Origin: Candidatus Obscuribacterales bacterium
GTDB taxonomy: Bacteria > Cyanobacteriota > Vampirovibrionia > Obscuribacterales > Obscuribacteraceae
DNA: 48,899 bases
Direction of reading: 5' to 3'
Assembly (NCBI GenBank): GCA_021732565.1
Contig: JAKFUT010000037.1
Location: forward strand, 1-48,899
In this document: piece after piece, positions 44,561 to 48,899 of the stretch
Layout of the letters: each line of letters opens with the position of its first letter
Numbering within the stretch: the stretch's first letter is position 1
Notes under the pieces: model-generated
Seen by the model: the letters and a program-made list of their open reading frames with translations, nothing else
What the model was told of the DNA's origin: nothing
Database searches by the model: none
Program-made: the position numbers and the translations under genes

Positions 44561-46003
44561 TTAGTTGGATGCAGGTTCTGATGAAGAGGCACTTGACCCG
44601 GTGTTGGTCTTTTTCTTTTGCACGAGATATTTGAGGTTGTTCTTAGTGACGGATCTGGCTTTCCTGTTCTTGTTGGTGTACGTCACTGTAAGTGCCAGAT
44701 TGAGTGTGGTTTCTGCTGTTTGAAAATCGCCTTTCTCAATCAGTTGCAGAGCCTGTCTGTTGTATGCCAATTCTATGAGCTCTTTAGCCATATCACTTTT
44801 GGGTTCTATTTTTAGAAATTCATTGGCTTGTTCAATTGCTTGATCGTAATGTTTACTATTGAACAAGTGTACAGCTTCGTTGTAGAGCTTAGTGTGTTCA
44901 TTGTAGGCGCGGATATGCTCGACTTGCTTCTCTAATTTCGATCCTTTGGGAGGTATATAAGGCTTCTCCGTATCGTAGAGTGCTTTCAGTGTTGCAACAT
45001 CTCGGCTTGAAAGCTCGCGCATCTCCTCTGTGGCACCCCCCGAAAAGAACATGATGTCGCGAGCATCGGGACTATGACCGAGCAAGCCCAGAGCGTGGCC
45101 TATTTCGTGGAGAGCGGTTGAATGAATTTCCTCGTCGGATTGAGGCTCTCTTGTCCGACGATCAATTGTCAGAATTTTTATGTTGGCCGCTGTGAGTCCC
45201 TCTAGTCCATAGCGCGTTTTTGTCTCACCCTCTTTTATTGGAGAGTCTAACTCTTTGGGATTGTCGACAAAATTGCACCGTATGTCAGCTCGTTTGGAGT
45301 CGCTGACCTGTTTGAACTTGATCTTTCCGCCGGATGCCTGTTCCCAACTAGTCAATGCTTTCAGCACAAGTTGTTCAAAACGTGGCTGGTGGCCGCGTAT
45401 CGCCTTCGGTCTGTCAATATACACCCGCAAAGGAGTTGATCTGGTTTTCCACCGGCATATTCCCGATTCATAAGTGGCAAATACCAGATAATCTTGACGG
45501 GAACGTGCGCCGGGTTGTTTGTCTATCCTTTCAAACAACGCTTGTTGCTCTTTGAGCGCCTTCAATCGTGGGGGAAGATCTTCTCGATGCTCCCGGCCAA
45601 CTTTCTGATAAGCCTCAAACAATTCTATGGACTTCGAAAACCTGCCAAGTTTTTCATATGCGTATCCCATTTCGATCATCAGAGCAGTATTTGATGGATC
45701 ACTTGCGTGGACTATTTCCAGACACTTCAGCCCCTCGGCTACCTTCCCGTTTTCGATCAATACTCGACCCAGTGCAGCCATCGCCAACATGTTCCCGGGG
45801 TCGACTGCTATCGCTTCCTGAAGGATAGGTAACGCTCTCTTAAATTTACCGGTGTTGATCAGGGCAACGGTGCTGTTGTACAGGGTGATGGATTTGTTCT
45901 TGCGGTCGTTCTGCTTAAAGTCTTCAGAAATGGAGCAACTGCTCAATAAGCTGGCAGATAGCACCAGAATCATCCAGCCTCCGTAACGAGCTATTGACCA
46001 CAT
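44561..46003 (-). CDS. Matrixin-like zinc peptidase lipoprotein with TPRs
   Basis: 480 residues. Lipobox LLSSC with lipidated C23 after a hydrophobic helix, so it is anchored to a membrane from the periplasmic side. TPR-like helices at 40-150 (LYNSTVALINTGKFKRALPI; MGYAYEKLGRFSKSIELFEA). Peptidase domain of about 180-345: HEIGHALGLLGH (H299, E300, H303, H310) and Met-turn DIMFF (316-320), a metzincin of the matrixin group with the HExxHxxGxxGH spacing found in bacterial members. Two more TPR-like units and a basic Ser-rich tail end the protein. Substrate unknown. Confidence 0.83.
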   Translation of the reverse strand: MWSIARYGGWMILVLSASLLSSCSISEDFKQNDRKNKSITLYNSTVALINTGKFKRALPILQEAIAVDPGNMLAMAALGRVLIENGKVAEGLKCLEIVHASDPSNTALMIEMGYAYEKLGRFSKSIELFEAYQKVGREHREDLPPRLKALKEQQALFERIDKQPGARSRQDYLVFATYESGICRWKTRSTPLRVYIDRPKAIRGHQPRFEQLVLKALTSWEQASGGKIKFKQVSDSKRADIRCNFVDNPKELDSPIKEGETKTRYGLEGLTAANIKILTIDRRTREPQSDEEIHSTALHEIGHALGLLGHSPDARDIMFFSGGATEEMRELSSRDVATLKALYDTEKPYIPPKGSKLEKQVEHIRAYNEHTKLYNEAVHLFNSKHYDQAIEQANEFLKIEPKSDMAKELIELAYNRQALQLIEKGDFQTAETTLNLALTVTYTNKNRKARSVTKNNLKYLVQKKKTNTGSSASSSEPASN

Positions 46004-46460
46004 CTCAGCAAATTCCCGTCGTAATTTCTGCAGCTAATGAACCACGCGGACTTGAATCCTAAACCGGGAGATGGCTGATCGTTCCTGCTGTCTCCAATCA
46101 GGAGAGCCTTTCTCCCCAGCCATAAAAACTAGACCGGCATCGTCAACTGTTTTGTTTGGGGACGACCTTCCGACCAAGCTATCGCCAAGAGCTTATTCCA
46201 GATCCTTCCGCCGTGCACCCATTCCGAGATCCGAGCTACGCAGCTGAAGGTGCCTGCCATCTTGCTTTGAATGCCTTTGGCAATAATATTGTTTCTTCAA
46301 TTCTTTGCTTTGCCCAAAAATGTGACAAATTTCATACGCGATGATATTGCCTCAAACTACGGCGTTTCGCCAATTTTAATCGATCATTGCTTCATGTTCA
46401 CTTGGCCGCAAATGGAAAAAGCTTATTATCATTGCTTGTGTACGGCTAGACAATCAAGGC
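46004..46460 (+). other. Intergenic region, no confident gene
   Basis: 457 bp upstream of two divergent genes. An 82-codon frame (46271-46519) starts with a hydrophobic stretch but has no ribosome site and overlaps the better candidate at 46461. No terminator or RNA gene seen. Confidence 0.4.
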
Positions 46461-46784
46461 ATGCACGGTGCTATGTTCATCATCAGGTGGGCGACAAAAT
46501 TAGTAGACACGGTCAATAGCTGGGAGGAAGGTATCGCTCTCTCAGTGATGATCATGGGTGGCGGGTGCGGACTCATCCTGCTTATATTCGTTTATTCTCA
46601 TCTTTATCAGATGTTCTACCCTAACGGCACAAATCATCAGCCCAAGTCAGCCACGGCTCGAATTGCGATCAATACCCCGCCTGCACCGAGGGGCAACGAA
46701 AGCTATTGCAACCAATTCGGAAGACCCCGCGACTTGGACGCAAGGGGAAGTGAAGCCCGAGCCGCCGGCGTAATTCCGCAGTAA
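46461..46784 (+). CDS. Possible single-pass membrane protein
   Basis: 107 residues. An amphipathic start (IIRWATKLVDTVNSWEEGIA) leads into one hydrophobic helix (LSVMIMGGGCGLILLIFVYS) and then a Pro/Arg-rich hydrophilic tail. AAGGC abuts the ATG; a second ATG lies 12 bp later. No homology recognised; the membrane helix is the only support. Confidence 0.45.
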   Translation: MHGAMFIIRWATKLVDTVNSWEEGIALSVMIMGGGCGLILLIFVYSHLYQMFYPNGTNHQPKSATARIAINTPPAPRGNESYCNQFGRPRDLDARGSEARAAGVIPQ

Positions 46785-46893
46785 GTTTTTTACCAAATTA
46801 TCAAATTATCATTTAGCGATCCTTTCCAAGTATTCCCCTGGCTGGCTGGAGCAGAGGCAAACAGAAGGTGGATTGGCTGCCGCACGCACACGT

Positions 46894-47271
46894 CTATGTA
46901 AGCTGTTGACGAAACGCTGCTGCTTCCATGAAGTCTGCTATTTCATTGTCATTGAGTCCCAGAGTGCGCAGATACTGCTCTTCTGGCATCAGATAGTTGT
47001 AGTAGGTGTGCCCCAGCCATGGTGTCGCTCCGGGACCTCCTTTGTCGCGCAGTAATGAATCTAGAATTACCTTCTGGTAGGTGGTCGAATCAATGACTCC
47101 AGTATCCTGGAGCACTCGCTTGACAGATTCGATTTCTTGTATGGCTCGCAAGACGATGCTGCGAAGCACCTCGAGCTGGTCGCCCACCTTCTTCAGATCG
47201 GTGGGATTGTCGAATAATTTCGCCAGAGCTTGTAACTCGGGAGAACAATTGGAAAACATGTTTTCTGTCAT
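46894..47271 (-). CDS. Small alpha-helical hypothetical protein
   Basis: 125 residues from the ATG at 47271 (GGAG 8 bp upstream; a longer frame starts at 47298). The first half is helical and charged (LQALAKLFDNPTDLKKVGDQ; LRSIVLRAIQEIESVKRVLQ), the second has PGATPWLGHTYYNYLMPEEQ. No signal peptide or enzyme motif. The coiled-coil-like helix suggests oligomerisation. Family not recognised. Confidence 0.65.
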   Translation of the reverse strand: MTENMFSNCSPELQALAKLFDNPTDLKKVGDQLEVLRSIVLRAIQEIESVKRVLQDTGVIDSTTYQKVILDSLLRDKGGPGATPWLGHTYYNYLMPEEQYLRTLGLNDNEIADFMEAAAFRQQLT

Positions 47272-47518
47272 GTGGTTCGCTCCACTTTCGCAGCACAAAT
47301 TATAGTCGCTATGGTGGGAACTTACGTCCGATGTTAGAACCCGGTTTATCCTGAATGGGGGAGAAAATACCAGGGGTGGTGCCAGCCAGTCGGAATAATA
47401 ACCAACCGGGGCGCATAGTGTTACGCCACCACGTTGGACGTATTTCAGCAGTATGGGACAGTCTCAGCAGCCTGCAATCACTGTGAGTTGGGGAGAATGA
47501 CATGCCGCAATTTTTTAG

Positions 47519-47574
47519 AACGGCTAGCCTCTGTGGTAGTCACTCTCACGTGCTTGGCACAGAGGCTAGCCGTT
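47519..47574. repeat. 17-bp perfect inverted repeat, 22-base loop
   Basis: AACGGCTAGCCTCTGTG (47519-47535) is exactly complementary to CACAGAGGCTAGCCGTT (47558-47574). A T6 run precedes it on the plus strand (47511-47516), and no U-tract follows on either strand, so it is not a standard terminator. It lies in a 396-bp gap (47272-47667) otherwise empty of features. Confidence 0.85.
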
Positions 47575-47667
47575 TAGTTCAAAATACGGGGAGGAAGAGC
47601 CAAAGCCAGAAACAACAAGGAATCAACTGAGTGGCCTTAGGGTACCATAAGTCTGGAGGAGAAGATC

Positions 47668-47940
47668 ATGGCGGGTGCGGCGGGCATGGAGGCGCATAAT
47701 GCTATGACGCCATTATAGCCTTCAGCGAGCATATGCCCATGCCGGGCATGACAGTAATCCAACCCTGGCGGCTGGACATTACTTTGCGGGCACTGTCTAT
47801 GAAGGAATGAAGAAGCCGGAGACCCGAAGGCGAGTATGCCGACGAATGCGGTTGAAAATATTGAGGAATCAGCCGTGATGAAAGCATTGGCACACCGATT
47901 GATATCGGGAATAACGAGAGAATGGTTGACGCAAAAATAA
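47668..47940 (+). pseudogene. Small gene with two compensating frameshifts
   Basis: GGAGGAGAAGATC precedes the ATG at 47668. Frame 1 reads MAGAAGMEAHNAMTPL and stops at 47716. From about 47720 to 47810 the +1 frame reads AYAHAGHDSNPTLAAGHYFA, GTVYEGMKK. From about 47815 frame 1 is protein-like again (AGDPKASMPTNAVENIEESA, VMKALAHRLISGITREWL) to TAA at 47938-47940, overlapping the start of the next gene by 19 bp. So an original product of about 90 residues has either decayed or been mis-sequenced at two points. Family not recognised. Confidence 0.45.
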
Positions 47941-48635
47941 TCCTCACGCAACTTTATAGAAAATACGGCGAATGCCAGTCATATTCTGATTTTGGGGTTA
48001 TGTGGGAGCCGGGCCGGTCGGGCAGAAGAATCGAATTCATGACGCATTTTATTCGTCCTGACAAGTTTCGGTTTGAATGGAAGACTACGGATCGCGACGA
48101 ACGGAAGTATGCGATTTGGTGTAACAGTGCCGGGGCGTACGAGTGCTACCATTTTAACGATTACAAAACTGAGCATGTTAATTCTTTGCTCTTAGCGGTC
48201 GCCGGCGCCACTGGTATATCAAAAGGCACGGCGCACCGAATCCACAGTCTGCTTCTTCCGGCGAAGCGCAATAGAAATTTTTCCCTGCGCACCGGTCGTC
48301 AGCTTAGTCTCGGGCGAGGAGCTTCTGTGATGAATGAGTATTGCGCTCATTTGCAGATAGTCGATGATTCTGAGATCGAAAAAGACGAACTCTGGATTGG
48401 GAGGCAGAGCTTTAAGTTACGGAAGATCAGGAAATTCTGGATCATCACCGTCAAAGACATGAGAGAGCACAGGCAAAGTTTGCAAAACAAAAGTCCGGAA
48501 ATCTACAATAGATTCAAGAATGAGCCAATTCCTGATAAAGACCGGATCGTTGTTACTGAGTGCAGATACTCCTCTGTGGAATTTGACAAGGAACTTGACG
48601 ACAAAATTTTTTTCTCCGGTTCGTTCAATCTATGA
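47922..48635 (+). CDS. Hypothetical protein, possibly LolA/DUF2092-like fold
   Basis: 237 residues. The N-terminal part (LTQLYRKYGECQSYSDFGVM; FMTHFIRPDKFRFEWKTTDR) has the pattern of the half-barrel outer-membrane-lipoprotein-carrier-like domains that begin with a helix and a 'YxSYxDxG' turn followed by 'F.RPdkFRFE'. No signal peptide is present from this start, so a cytoplasmic role or a missing upstream export signal (see the frameshifted gene at 47668) is possible. GAGAGA directly precedes the ATG. Assignment is by pattern only. Confidence 0.6.
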   Translation: MVDAKIILTQLYRKYGECQSYSDFGVMWEPGRSGRRIEFMTHFIRPDKFRFEWKTTDRDERKYAIWCNSAGAYECYHFNDYKTEHVNSLLLAVAGATGISKGTAHRIHSLLLPAKRNRNFSLRTGRQLSLGRGASVMNEYCAHLQIVDDSEIEKDELWIGRQSFKLRKIRKFWIITVKDMREHRQSLQNKSPEIYNRFKNEPIPDKDRIVVTECRYSSVEFDKELDDKIFFSGSFNL

Positions 48636-48899
48636 CTGATAGTTTTGGAAAAACAACATAAACGCGGTGCTCTTAGTTGCCAGAGCTTTTGGTAGGATGC
48701 CCTATAGCAGAATCGGGAAGACAATTGTTGTGCGCAAAACGGAAGAACGCCTGCACAAATAAAAATTCTCAAAATTGCGATGTTTCTGTTCATGGTTTCT
48801 CCCCGTGCATCTGCACACAATTGACTACGGAAGGAACTTGGTACTGTCGGTACTTCGACAAAATGGTGGATAGGCTGAAGAACTGATAGGGCACCGTGC
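48636..48899 (+). other. Right edge, no confident gene
   Basis: 264 bp. On the minus strand an ATG at 48793 has GGGGAG 7 bp upstream and encodes a signal-like start (MNRNIAILRIFICAGVLPFC) but the frame then runs 130 bp into the preceding gene. It may be the start of a broken or frameshifted secreted protein. Confidence 0.3.

Noticed and set aside
46271..46519. Hydrophobic-start ORF of 82 codons
   Set aside because: No ribosome site and a frame that conflicts with the better membrane-protein candidate at 46461.
47519..47574. Intrinsic terminator or MITE
   Set aside because: No U-tract downstream on either strand, and no flanking target duplication or second copy seen in the window.
48503..48793. 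Minus-strand ORF with strong ribosome site and signal-like start
   Set aside because: Only the first 20 codons look real; the rest overlaps the 47922-48635 gene by over 130 bp and is not protein-like. Kept only as an edge note.

Overview
The window is one contiguous bacterial segment of about 49 kb at roughly 50% G+C with no rRNA, tRNA, CRISPR array or intact mobile element that I can see. Many TPR proteins, long non-coding gaps, secreted or lipid-anchored metallo- and caspase-fold peptidases, a threonine-independent isoleucine route and clear signal peptides/lipobox point to a Gram-negative environmental bacterium. A non-photosynthetic cyanobacterial relative (Candidatus Obscuribacterales/Melainabacteria) is my best guess, made from general gene-content resemblance and not from any marker gene.

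Left edge (1-2.6 kb): the 3' end of a gene made of cysteine-bearing PPE-x-R-C-K repeats lies 39 bp upstream of a 760-residue protein that joins an MNIO (DUF692/BufB-type) enzyme to a DUF2063 (BufC/HvfC-type) partner domain. This looks like a RiPP precursor and its maturase, with a multi-repeat cysteine core, and is the best candidate for an undescribed system.

2.8-21 kb: scattered single genes. These include a PlsC acyltransferase, two paralogous InaA-like kinases with membrane segments, a protealysin-like M4 peptidase, a TPR-caspase, a nucleotidyltransferase-fold protein, a MOSC protein, a class V aminotransferase-fold enzyme and a TPR protein. Three of the proteins (M4 peptidase, nucleotidyltransferase, Gly-rich protein) appear to share an N-terminal Gly-rich hydrophobic module.

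22.4-34.4 kb: a complete branched-chain amino-acid cluster, leuA - ilvD - ilvC - ilvB - ilvN - cimA - leuC - leuD - leuB. Both leuA and ilvD are preceded by a short hydrophobic leader ORF packed with Leu/Ile/Val codons followed by a terminator hairpin. The ilvD leader shows a perfect 9-bp antiterminator alternative and resembles enterobacterial IlvL. CimA supplies 2-ketobutyrate precursors from pyruvate, so the cluster makes Leu, Val and Ile from pyruvate and acetyl-CoA, lacking only the final transaminase.

34.5-48.9 kb: accessory genes: small hypotheticals, a four-helix membrane protein, TPR proteins (one with an A7 tract that breaks the frame of its signal peptide), an SMI1/KNR4-like immunity-type protein, a tyrosine-recombinase remnant, a Pro/Ser-rich secreted protein, a clostripain-like C11 peptidase, an orphan OmpR-type regulator, a matrixin-like lipoprotein peptidase, a gene with two compensating frameshifts, and several long perfect inverted repeats without U-tracts.
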